Shown here: positions 1-5,276 of the stretch, piece after piece | Numbering within the stretch: the stretch's first letter is position 1 | How the letters are laid out: the number at the start of each line of letters is the position of its first letter | Source: Oscillospiraceae bacterium | GTDB lineage: Bacteria > Bacillota > Clostridia > Oscillospirales > Oscillospiraceae | DNA length: 5,629 nt | Direction of reading: 5' to 3' | Assembly: GCA_016296635.1 (NCBI GenBank) | Contig: JAEDIZ010000128.1 | Coordinates: forward strand, 1 to 5,629 | Program-made: the position numbers and the translations under genes | The notes under the pieces: model-generated | What the model was told of the DNA's origin: nothing | Databases searched by the model: none | Seen by the model: only the letters and a program-made list of their open reading frames with translations

Positions 1-100
1 AAACTATATCACATTTTCCGCAATTCTGCTCAGATCTTTTTTGTGCGGTTTTGCCATAAGGCGCAGTTGGAAGAGGATAAGCCAAAATAGTCTCAGTCAT
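1..100 (-). CDS. Candidate small protein, N-terminal part only, runs off the left edge
   Basis: An ATG lies across the end of the NlpC/P60 gene (ATGACTGA, an 8-base overlap) and opens a frame with no stop to the window edge, 33 codons visible. The product starts MTETILAYPLPTAPYGK and contains a C-x-x-C pair (Cys27, Cys30). The overlapping start suggests translational coupling to the hydrolase gene as the last visible member of the operon. I see no good Shine-Dalgarno in front of it. The codons are clearly AT-richer at third positions than in the neighbouring genes, which could mean a recently joined gene or non-coding DNA. I do not recognise a family. The competing frame in this stretch (ATG at 57) closes after 17 codons, so this is the best coding candidate, but the call is tentative. 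Confidence 0.35.
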   Translation of the reverse strand, partial: MTETILAYPLPTAPYGKTAQKRSEQNCGKCDIV

Positions 101-1307
101 AGCTGATGTACGGAATTTTCAGCCAGTGCGTCCAGCGCGCACCTTCGAGCTTGGTCTTGACAACACCATACCGCGTGCCCATTGCTTCGACCACCTCGCC
201 GTTTCCGATGTACACGCCGATATGCCCGTCGTGCCAGACCGCCAGCCCCGGCGTTTCCGGAATCGTGTCAATCGTGCCGGAGACGGTCGCGGAATGGTAC
301 ATCTCGTTTGCTGAGATATCCGGCATCCCGTTGGTATTGTAGACGATTTCTTCCGTCTCCGCATTTAGCCAGCCGTAGCCTTTGATCAGACCGACACAGT
401 CCGTCGTTCTGCCGCCGACCCACGTCTGGCGGATAAAATCCGCGTTGCCTGCCAGCGCATCCGGATACTGCGCGAGTTTTGCTTCAAAGAGACTCTCGGT
501 CAGCACATGACCGAACGTTCCCCAGACGTAGCCCCAGTGTTCTTCGTAGGCGTGGATGGCGTACTGCACCAGATCGTCGGCGTTCTTGCCGGCCGGGTTC
601 GTGAAGCCGGACGTATCCAGTTCGGTGCTGCCGCCGCCATATCCGTAGTCGATCTGGATCGTGCCGCCAGATGCGCCGGTCCCGTCGCTGCCATTGGCAT
701 TGCCCGCGATCATCGTGTAGATGTGCGCGGCGTTTTCCTTGTCCTCGTCGGTGATAGTTTTGCCGAGCTTTGCCGCAAGGTTTTCATACGCTGCCGCCAG
801 CGAGAGCGGCACGGTCGCTGTGTAGACTTCCTCAGTCTCGACCGTGCTGCCGTCCTCCAACTCCGTGACTACAATTCTGGTTCTCTGCTCTGTAATAAAA
901 AAGCAGTCCACGAACCGGTCTGCCGCACGCTGGCTCGGCACGGCCTCGCCAAAGCAGAGAGCATAAAAAATCGCCTTGACCTGTATCGGGTCAAGGCGAT
1001 TGCCGTCGGTCATAGTCGCGTTGGTCTCTGCCACAGCTTGATCCAGAAGGGAAAAAGCCGTCTGCATATCTGCAATATGCGTTCTGAATTCATCCGGCAC
1101 ATCTTCGCTATATGTCACACCATAAAAAGAGGCTTCCACAGCGGAATTGTTGTGGTCGGCCCCACCTGACGTGGCAGAGCAGAGGATGGCAGCGATCAGG
1201 ATGACCGGCGCGAAAATAGCAACCAGCAGAAAGCCGACGCCTTTGCGCCCCTTTTCGCTGGTCAGCAGCAGCGCTGCCGCGCGGGCGGCTATTGCGCTCA
1301 TGCTCAT
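93..1307 (-). CDS. Membrane-anchored NlpC/P60-type peptidoglycan hydrolase of the conjugation apparatus (VirB1-like role)
   Basis: The 404-residue product has a short basic cytoplasmic N-terminus, one hydrophobic segment at about residues 24-45 (signal anchor), an extracytoplasmic linker and a middle region of unknown fold (about 60-200). A Gly/Ser-rich spacer (about 202-228) leads to a C-terminal NlpC/P60-like domain (about 240-402). Likely catalytic residues are Cys304 in TTDCVGLIKGYGW, His362 in GHIGVYIGNG and, 12 residues on, Glu374 in VVEAMG. Family members cleave peptide bonds in peptidoglycan stems; in ICEs such proteins locally open the wall for the transfer channel, like CD1108 of C. 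difficile CTn elements. Its start overlaps the upstream stop as ATGA; a second ATG two codons later (1301) is possible, and the Shine-Dalgarno is weak, which fits coupling. The motif is DCVG rather than the usual DCSG, and the third catalytic residue is Glu. A terminator-shaped hairpin lies inside the gene. Confidence 0.85.
   Translation of the reverse strand: MSMSAIAARAAALLLTSEKGRKGVGFLLVAIFAPVILIAAILCSATSGGADHNNSAVEASFYGVTYSEDVPDEFRTHIADMQTAFSLLDQAVAETNATMTDGNRLDPIQVKAIFYALCFGEAVPSQRAADRFVDCFFITEQRTRIVVTELEDGSTVETEEVYTATVPLSLAAAYENLAAKLGKTITDEDKENAAHIYTMIAGNANGSDGTGASGGTIQIDYGYGGGSTELDTSGFTNPAGKNADDLVQYAIHAYEEHWGYVWGTFGHVLTESLFEAKLAQYPDALAGNADFIRQTWVGGRTTDCVGLIKGYGWLNAETEEIVYNTNGMPDISANEMYHSATVSGTIDTIPETPGLAVWHDGHIGVYIGNGEVVEAMGTRYGVVKTKLEGARWTHWLKIPYISYD
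965..1001 (-). terminator. Terminator-shaped hairpin inside the NlpC/P60 coding sequence
   Basis: A perfect 13-bp inverted repeat has arms at 969-981 and 989-1001 and a 7-base loop. Read on the minus strand, the coding direction, the stem AATCGCCTTGACC is closed by its complement and runs into TTTTTT, of which the first two bases belong to the stem, then ATGC. This has the shape of a Rho-independent terminator in the sense orientation. It lies over codons for residues about 103-115 (NRLDPIQVKAIFY) of the hydrolase. The geometry is seen directly; whether it terminates transcription in a translated message is unknown, because ribosomes would normally melt it. Confidence 0.45.
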
Positions 1308-1990
1308 AGCTGCATCCCGCCCATGACCGGTGTGGCTTCCGGTTCACCGTCGTGCTGGGCCAGCAACGCCCGGTCATGTTCGTTCAGACGGTCTGCCAGA
1401 CCGACCGCGTCCATGTACTCCGTGACGCTTCCGGTCATACGGCGCAGGAGCTTTTCTTCTCCCTCTGCCTGCGGGCCCAGCCGAATGCGCTGCTCCGCCA
1501 GCGCCTGTGCGACCAGCCGCTGTTCATCTGGAGACAGGTTCAGGGACATCGTTTCTTCTGGTCCTGGCTGTCCTCCAACCACCATGTATCGCGCGTGGAT
1601 GCTGTTGTCGCCGCGAATCGCTTTCGTGATCGCAGAGGAAATGAGGGACATCCGATCCATATCCGCGCCGCTTTCGCCCAAAGTCTTGCCGGTCATGAAA
1701 TGCTCTGTCCTGCGCTGACTGTCCTCGTACCATTCCAGAAACACATCCAGATAGATGCCTTCACTTCCGCCGTAGTCTGTCCGACAGAAAAAGCCGGCGT
1801 CTCTGGGCATCTCGCGTCCGTTTTGCCAACGATTGTCCAGAAGAAGATACTCGTCCGGCAAATAGCCGACGCTGTCCAACCGTGCTTCCAGTTCGTGAAA
1901 AACATCTTCCGCCGTGCGCTGACCGGCATAGGTCAGCCTGCGCGGATTCTCCGCATCCGGCTCCCAACGTTCAAATTCAATTTGCTTCAT
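1304..1990 (-). CDS. Conserved-looking ICE protein of unknown function, soluble, 228 aa
   Basis: The 228-residue product is hydrophilic and acidic overall, with no signal peptide or membrane segment, so it is probably cytoplasmic. The N-terminal half (about 1-92) is mixed alpha/beta in look, with DEYLLLDNRW and SEGIYLDVFLEWYED stretches. A central MSLISSAITKAIRG helix follows (about 114-127), then VHARYMVVGG-like strand sequence around 131-140 and a charged helical C-terminus (about 153-212). I do not recognise a family or catalytic motif. The start ATG at 1990 has AAAGGA seven bases upstream, and the gene begins 22 bases after the VirB4 stop. Its stop overlaps the hydrolase start as ATGA. 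This position between VirB4 and the cell-wall hydrolase argues for a role in conjugation, for example as an accessory or assembly factor, but that is inference from context only. Confidence 0.8.
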   Translation of the reverse strand: MKQIEFERWEPDAENPRRLTYAGQRTAEDVFHELEARLDSVGYLPDEYLLLDNRWQNGREMPRDAGFFCRTDYGGSEGIYLDVFLEWYEDSQRRTEHFMTGKTLGESGADMDRMSLISSAITKAIRGDNSIHARYMVVGGQPGPEETMSLNLSPDEQRLVAQALAEQRIRLGPQAEGEEKLLRRMTGSVTEYMDAVGLADRLNEHDRALLAQHDGEPEATPVMGGMQL

Positions 1991-2012
1991 ATGGTCATCC
2001 TTTCATCGTTCA

Positions 2013-3842
2013 TCATCTGCCGCCAGCCTTTCCGAACAGCGCTTCCTTGTACGGCGGCGCATGAACCTCCAGCAGATAGCGCTCGTTGCCGCATTTGTAG
2101 AGGCACACGCCGCGCTGTGGGAACTTGATGAGGTCGAACTCGCTGTCCTCCAGCTGGAGCATATCCATATACGCGCGCCGGTCGATCGAACCGGCGTTGA
2201 ACAGGAACTGGTGCGGCGGGATGGAGAAGAGCGGTTTCGTCATTTCGCGTACGCCCGGCTGGTCGAAGTCTTCGAGGTTCTGGCTTGCCAGCACCAGTGC
2301 AGATTCCTTTTTGCGCACACGCTTGAGCGAGTTGCGGATGTATTCGATAGCGACGGGATTGGACAGCCAGATATACAGCTCGTCCAGCGCCGCGACCGTG
2401 TTGCCCTCGGTCAGCAGCTTGTCCGACATATACGACAGCAGGTTCAAGAGGATCGTGCTTCGCACGTTCTGCGCCACGGACAACAGACCTTTTACACCGA
2501 ACACCAGAAAGCGCGTTGAGGTCAGGTTTGTGTGACCATTGAAAAATTTCGAGTCCGCGCCGCGGCACATGGAGTGCAGCCCCAGCAGGATCTGCTGGAG
2601 CGTTTCTCTGGTGTAGAGCTGCGGCTTCGTTTCGTCGAAGTTTTCGTACTCGATCTCGATAAAATCATACAGCTCCGATAAAATCGGATAGTCCTCCGGC
2701 CGCATCTGCGAGAAATCTGTTTCCTCTGTAATGCCCCATTCCGTATATAGCTTGGTTAACATAATTTCAATCGTATCAATCTGCGCTGTCGTAAAGTCCT
2801 TATAGGTGCGAAACACATCTTTGAGGAAAGACGTGTGCTGCGCCAGCCGGGTGGACTGCCGGAACGCTTTGGGCGCGTCCACATCATATGGGTCTGCATC
2901 GGTGTCCCAGCAGCGAGGCTCCAGCAGATTGATTTTATATGTTCCCTCGATAATGTCCGCGAAGCAGCCGCCGAGCGCCTGACACAGTTCCCACTGCTCG
3001 TGCTCCACATCCAGCGTGATGACCGATTTTCCTGCTTCCAAAAAGTTGAGCAGAAGCAGCTTCATAAGATAGCTCTTGCCCTGACCGGAGTTACCGAGAA
3101 TCAGAACATTGGCGCTGGTTTTGTCCTCGTCGCGCTGGTCGAAATCGACAACAATGTTGCTGCCGTACTTGTCTTTCCCGATGTAAAAGCCTTTTCGGTC
3201 CGTTTTACCGGAATAGTTGAATGGGAACAGATTTGCGACCGAGCTGGCTGGCAGGACGCGCTCATACTCTGTGCCAAGCACATTGAATCCGACCGGGCTG
3301 ACGGCGCAGAAGCCTGCCTGCTGGCGAAGCTTCAGCCTGTCCACGTTCAGCTTCGAGCGCATGAGCTCGACCTCCACATTTGTCTGCAAAATTTCAAGCT
3401 CCTGCATCGTTCCGGCGATCATTTCGATGTAAACGGCGCAGTGCAGCAGCGGCTCTTTGTTCCGATGGAGCGATCCGATGAGGTTCGCAACGTCCTGCAA
3501 ATTGCTCTCGGCCTCCACCGCCTGCTGCATATTCTGGGAGCTGCCGCGCTTCATGCGGTTGCGGATCTCGGCGTTATGGACGATTTTCCGTTCTTCCAGC
3601 GGCGAGACAAGGCGCGTATAGATGTGCAGCGTCACGCCGTGCTTTTCTCCCAGATGCCGCAGAATGGCAAGGTCATCTGTAGACGTTGGGTACTCGCGCA
3701 GCGCCCAAATGCAGCGGAACGTGTTGCCGCAGATGTAATAGCCGGTTTCAAACTTCACAATGCTGGGCGCGATCATGTCCAGAAACGCTTTTAGATTCTC
3801 AGTTTCCGCATCCGGTTTTTGTTTTCGTTTGAAAAGCCCCAT
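2013..3842 (-). CDS. VirB4-type conjugation ATPase
   Basis: The 609-residue protein is the energising ATPase of a Gram-positive type IV secretion system, acting at the cytoplasmic face of the membrane in DNA transfer and channel assembly. An N-terminal VirB4-like domain (about 20-215, including MIAPSIVKFETGYYICGN) precedes an AAA+/HerA-FtsK-like motor. Walker A is GNSGQGKS at 250-257, the Walker B strand VAALDELYIW has Asp487-Glu488, and the sensor-like stretch LVLASQNLEDF has Gln521. Helical insertions fill 320-430. No membrane segment is evident. The length of about 600 fits compact Firmicute VirB4/TraE-like ATPases; CD1110-like VirB4 proteins are longer from memory. The start ATG overlaps the upstream stop by one base (TAATG), and GGAGGTGAT at 3846-3854 within the upstream gene's last codons sits seven bases before it. 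The motor motifs appear intact, so the ATPase is likely functional. Confidence 0.93.
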   Translation of the reverse strand: MGLFKRKQKPDAETENLKAFLDMIAPSIVKFETGYYICGNTFRCIWALREYPTSTDDLAILRHLGEKHGVTLHIYTRLVSPLEERKIVHNAEIRNRMKRGSSQNMQQAVEAESNLQDVANLIGSLHRNKEPLLHCAVYIEMIAGTMQELEILQTNVEVELMRSKLNVDRLKLRQQAGFCAVSPVGFNVLGTEYERVLPASSVANLFPFNYSGKTDRKGFYIGKDKYGSNIVVDFDQRDEDKTSANVLILGNSGQGKSYLMKLLLLNFLEAGKSVITLDVEHEQWELCQALGGCFADIIEGTYKINLLEPRCWDTDADPYDVDAPKAFRQSTRLAQHTSFLKDVFRTYKDFTTAQIDTIEIMLTKLYTEWGITEETDFSQMRPEDYPILSELYDFIEIEYENFDETKPQLYTRETLQQILLGLHSMCRGADSKFFNGHTNLTSTRFLVFGVKGLLSVAQNVRSTILLNLLSYMSDKLLTEGNTVAALDELYIWLSNPVAIEYIRNSLKRVRKKESALVLASQNLEDFDQPGVREMTKPLFSIPPHQFLFNAGSIDRRAYMDMLQLEDSEFDLIKFPQRGVCLYKCGNERYLLEVHAPPYKEALFGKAGGR

Positions 3843-4420
3843 TAAATCACCTCCAGAAAGGGCTGACCGTCGTAGTCCTCGAAGCGCTCCGTTGTCGTGT
3901 TCTGCTCGAAGTAAATGGCAAGCAGGCGTTTGAGGTCTTCTTTCCCGGCGCGGCGCGTGGTAAAGCCGTTGTCGCGGAATTTCGTTTCAATGGTAGAAAG
4001 TAAGGTGTACGCCGTGTCGGGCTTCTCATTTTTCAGTCGGACGGCGAGATAGAACTCACGTGCCAGCGTCATCTGCACCTGCTTTTCGTCCAGAAACGCG
4101 CGATCCTGTTCGAGCAATTCTCGGATCGCTGGGTTCTGTTCCTCCTGCATCCGGTCGTGGTAGAACAGGCAGGTCGCGTTGAAGCTCTCGCGGGAGTTCA
4201 TTGCCAGCAGCTCCACGCCCGCCTGTGCGCTGAGCGTGTTCTGCAGTGCGCGGATCTTTGCGCTGATCGCGCCCGCGGGCAGGACGCTGATGTTCGTTGG
4301 CTTAATGATGTAAAAAACGAGATCGCCTGCATCGGTGGAAATGCAGTAGTCCGTGATTTTGCGGATGCCCAAAAGGTTCTGCGTAGACTGCCGCCGCTTA
4401 TCTTTCTTCTGTTTTTTCAT
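3842..4420 (-). CDS. Conjugation protein between PrgI and VirB4; resembles a stand-alone VirB4 N-terminal domain
   Basis: The 192-residue product begins with a very basic stretch (MKKQKKDKRR), then NLLGIRKITDYCIST and a strand-rich part DLVFYIIKPTNISVLP (about 33-48). A helical region NPAIRELLEQDRAFLDEKQ (about 96-114), a strand TLAREFYLAVRLK (118-130), and an alpha/beta tail to 192 follow. No Walker motif or membrane helix is visible. The layout recalls the N-terminal, non-ATPase part of VirB4/TraC-type proteins, where a self-directed strand leads to a long charged helix; this is a pattern judgement, not a search result. The ATG at 4420 is preferred over an in-frame GTG at 4435 because GGGAGGA lies six bases upstream of the ATG. 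It overlaps the prgI stop as ATGA and touches VirB4 as TAATG, so all three are probably translationally coupled and work in one complex. A comparable small gene before VirB4 may exist in Gram-positive plasmids such as pSK41 (trsD), from memory. Confidence 0.82.
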   Translation of the reverse strand: MKKQKKDKRRQSTQNLLGIRKITDYCISTDAGDLVFYIIKPTNISVLPAGAISAKIRALQNTLSAQAGVELLAMNSRESFNATCLFYHDRMQEEQNPAIRELLEQDRAFLDEKQVQMTLAREFYLAVRLKNEKPDTAYTLLSTIETKFRDNGFTTRRAGKEDLKRLLAIYFEQNTTTERFEDYDGQPFLEVI

Positions 4421-4680
4421 GTCGGGTCCTCCCACTCGAAAATTTGCTGCTCCGTGATGTAAAAGCTCACGACGAACGAGAGAAAGTCCAGCACGCTCAG
4501 TCCGTCCAGATGGATGGACAAAAACGCATACGCCGCCACCAGCACCATTGGCAAAAACAGCCCAAGCTGCGTCAGCGCAAGAACTGCAATGAGCAGTCCA
4601 ATGCCGATGACGGCCAAGTCCCGTAGCTGCCAGAGCCAGAGCGTGGCTTTGGCGTTCAGGTTATCGGGGTAAATGTAAAT
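4417..4680 (-). CDS. PrgI/VirB3-like inner-membrane component, apparent ATT start
   Basis: The 87-residue product opens with YIYPDNLNAKATLWLWQLRD, typical of the PrgI family of Gram-positive conjugation systems (VirB3-like), followed by two membrane helices (about 22-37 and 39-56) and a short C-terminal part with FLSFVVSFYITEQQIFEW. It should sit in the cytoplasmic membrane and pair with VirB4, whose gene follows one gene downstream. The start is unusual. The only standard in-frame start upstream is GTG at 4734, which has no Shine-Dalgarno and would translate through a terminator hairpin. The ATT at 4680 has GGAGGTGATC just upstream with ideal spacing and gives the usual short N-terminus, so I use it; a single base change from ATG would explain it. 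The stop overlaps the next start as ATGA. Family assignment is firm; the exact start is less so. Confidence 0.85.
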   Translation of the reverse strand: MYIYPDNLNAKATLWLWQLRDLAVIGIGLLIAVLALTQLGLFLPMVLVAAYAFLSIHLDGLSVLDFLSFVVSFYITEQQIFEWEDPT

Positions 4681-4682
4681 AC

Positions 4683-4692
4683 GATCACCTCC
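4683..4692 (-). promoter_or_regulatory. Strong ribosome binding site deciding the ATT start of prgI
   Basis: GGAGGTGATC is a ten-base match to the anti-Shine-Dalgarno end of 16S rRNA. Its GGAGG core stands seven bases before the ATT at 4680, the normal distance. An ATG at 4694 overlaps this site but is out of frame with prgI and closes after 12 codons. The site therefore supports initiation at ATT. Confidence 0.7.
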
Positions 4693-4699
4693 ATGAACG

Positions 4700-4732
4700 A
4701 AAAAGCGCCGCCGCAGAACATCCTGCGGCGGC
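4700..4732 (-). terminator. Intrinsic terminator between the 141-aa gene and prgI
   Basis: A perfect 10-bp GC-rich inverted repeat (arms 4707-4716 and 4723-4732, sequence GCCGCCGCAG with its complement) encloses a 6-base loop. On the minus strand it is followed by GC and five T residues. It starts nine bases after the stop codon of the 141-aa gene. The prgI ribosome binding site comes only eight bases after the T run, with no promoter visible in between, so transfer-gene transcription must pass this element or begin inside the 141-aa gene. Confidence 0.8.
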
Positions 4733-4734
4733 AC

Positions 4735-4751
4735 TGGGTGGTTATTCTTCT
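4735..4751 (-). repeat. Gene-end repeat, copy 1
   Basis: AGAAGAATAACCACCCA on the minus strand spans the last codons and TAA stop of the 141-aa gene, immediately before the hairpin. It matches 16 of 17 bases with 5260-5276, which holds the same place at the end of the next gene upstream. Confidence 0.6.
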
Positions 4752-5167
4752 GTTTGCGGCTGCACCGCTTTTAGCTCCTGCACATGCGCCAGATCGACGA
4801 AATGGGTGGCATAGCTCCGCTCGATTTCCGGGCTTCCGCTTTTACTGAATTGCAGCGGAATGACCGGCTTGTGACCGGTCCCATTTTTCTTGCGGACACC
4901 CCAGCGTTTGTAATAGCAGAAGGACGGCTTCAAACCATGTGCCTGCGCATGCACGCGCATCTGGTGCAGCACGAAGGACAGCCGTTTCAGGTTGGCATTG
5001 CACACGGCTTCGAGATACCGCACTCGTCCAAACCGCCAATCCTCATATTTCTGTTTCGGCAGGATGCCCGTGTCGATGAGCACATCCACCGGCGCGGCAT
5101 AACCGCGCGATTGAAGTTGATGGTACATGGAGCTGTGGATCTTGCCGGTCAGCTCTTTTTCGTTCAT
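4742..5167 (-). CDS. Conserved-looking ICE protein of unknown function, 141 aa
   Basis: The 141-residue product is basic and soluble, without signal peptide or membrane helix. Recognisable stretches are a helical N-terminus (MNEKELTGKIHSSMYHQLQ), GYAAPVDVLIDTGIL (22-36), YEDWRFGRVRYLEAVC (41-56), a helix to about residue 78 leading into the aromatic KPSFCYYKRWG (80-90), and a C-terminal FSKSGSPEIERSYATHFV (107-124). I have the impression that such proteins recur in clostridial ICEs, but I know no function; the basic and aromatic residues would allow nucleic acid binding, which is speculation. The start is the ATG at 5167, seven bases after GGGAGGTG; a GTG at 5176 lies inside that site and is rejected. 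The gene has its own promoter in front and its own terminator behind, so it can be expressed as a single-gene unit. Confidence 0.82.
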   Translation of the reverse strand: MNEKELTGKIHSSMYHQLQSRGYAAPVDVLIDTGILPKQKYEDWRFGRVRYLEAVCNANLKRLSFVLHQMRVHAQAHGLKPSFCYYKRWGVRKKNGTGHKPVIPLQFSKSGSPEIERSYATHFVDLAHVQELKAVQPQTEE

Positions 5168-5173
5168 GCGCCG

Positions 5174-5181
5174 CACCTCCC
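5174..5181 (-). promoter_or_regulatory. Ribosome binding site of the 141-aa gene
   Basis: GGGAGGTG ends six bases before the ATG at 5167. It contains the competing in-frame GTG (5176), which therefore cannot be the start. With the promoter just upstream, the leader is only about 20 bases. Confidence 0.75.
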
Positions 5182-5194
5182 ATCTGCAATTTCA

Positions 5195-5223
5195 ACTATA
5201 CCACAGCGCGCCTGCAAATGCAA
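5195..5223 (-). promoter_or_regulatory. Sigma-A-type promoter for the 141-aa gene
   Basis: On the minus strand a -35 box TTGCAT (5218-5223) and a -10 box TATAGT (5195-5200) are separated by exactly 17 bases. The -10 is one base from consensus TATAAT, and the -35 matches TTGACA at four positions. The expected transcription start is near 5188. It is the only clear promoter in the window, and its -35 shares bases with the T run of the preceding terminator. Confidence 0.75.
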
Positions 5224-5257
5224 AAGCGGAAGCCGCAGGCGATCCCCGCGGCTTCCG
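5222..5257 (-). terminator. Terminator-like hairpin after the ribbon-helix-helix gene
   Basis: A perfect 10-bp inverted repeat (arms 5227-5236 and 5248-5257, CGGAAGCCGC and its complement) encloses an 11-base loop and is followed on the minus strand by CTTTTG. The T run is short, so termination may be partial. It begins nine bases after the stop codon of the upstream gene. Confidence 0.65.
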
Positions 5258-5259
5258 GT

Positions 5260-5276
5260 TGGATGGTTATTCTTCT
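5260..5276 (-). repeat. Gene-end repeat, copy 2
   Basis: AGAAGAATAACCATCCA on the minus strand spans the last codons and TAA stop of the ribbon-helix-helix gene, directly before its hairpin. It differs from copy 1 (4735-4751) at one base. Confidence 0.6.

Noticed and set aside
4..57. 17-codon ORF starting MAKPHKKDLS in the left edge region
   Set aside because: It has no ribosome binding site and closes within the window; the overlapping ATG at 100 gives a longer open frame.
507..1169. Plus-strand ORF of 220 codons opposite the NlpC/P60 gene
   Set aside because: It is a shadow of a clear minus-strand gene with a recognisable domain; it has no known motif or convincing ribosome binding site.
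1352..2128. Plus-strand ORF of 258 codons opposite the 228-aa gene
   Set aside because: It runs across two well-supported minus-strand genes and their junction and has a His/Arg/Cys-rich composition typical of antisense frames.
2835..3794. Plus-strand ORF of 319 codons opposite VirB4
   Set aside because: The opposite strand carries Walker A and B motifs of VirB4; the long antisense frame follows from GC-rich codon use.
4271..4280. GCCCGCGGGC palindrome
   Set aside because: A ten-base palindrome inside GC-rich coding sequence without other operator features is expected by chance.
4681..4734. N-terminal extension of prgI from GTG at 4734
   Set aside because: No Shine-Dalgarno precedes it, and its codons are the stem and loop of the terminator; the family start is at YIYPDN.
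4862..4880. Short GACCGG/CCGGTC inverted repeat followed by CCATTTTT on the plus strand
   Set aside because: The stem is only six bases, it is in the antisense direction inside a gene, and no plus-strand gene ends there.
5168..5176. GTG start nine bases upstream for the 141-aa gene
   Set aside because: The GTG is part of the Shine-Dalgarno GGGAGGTG of the ATG at 5167.
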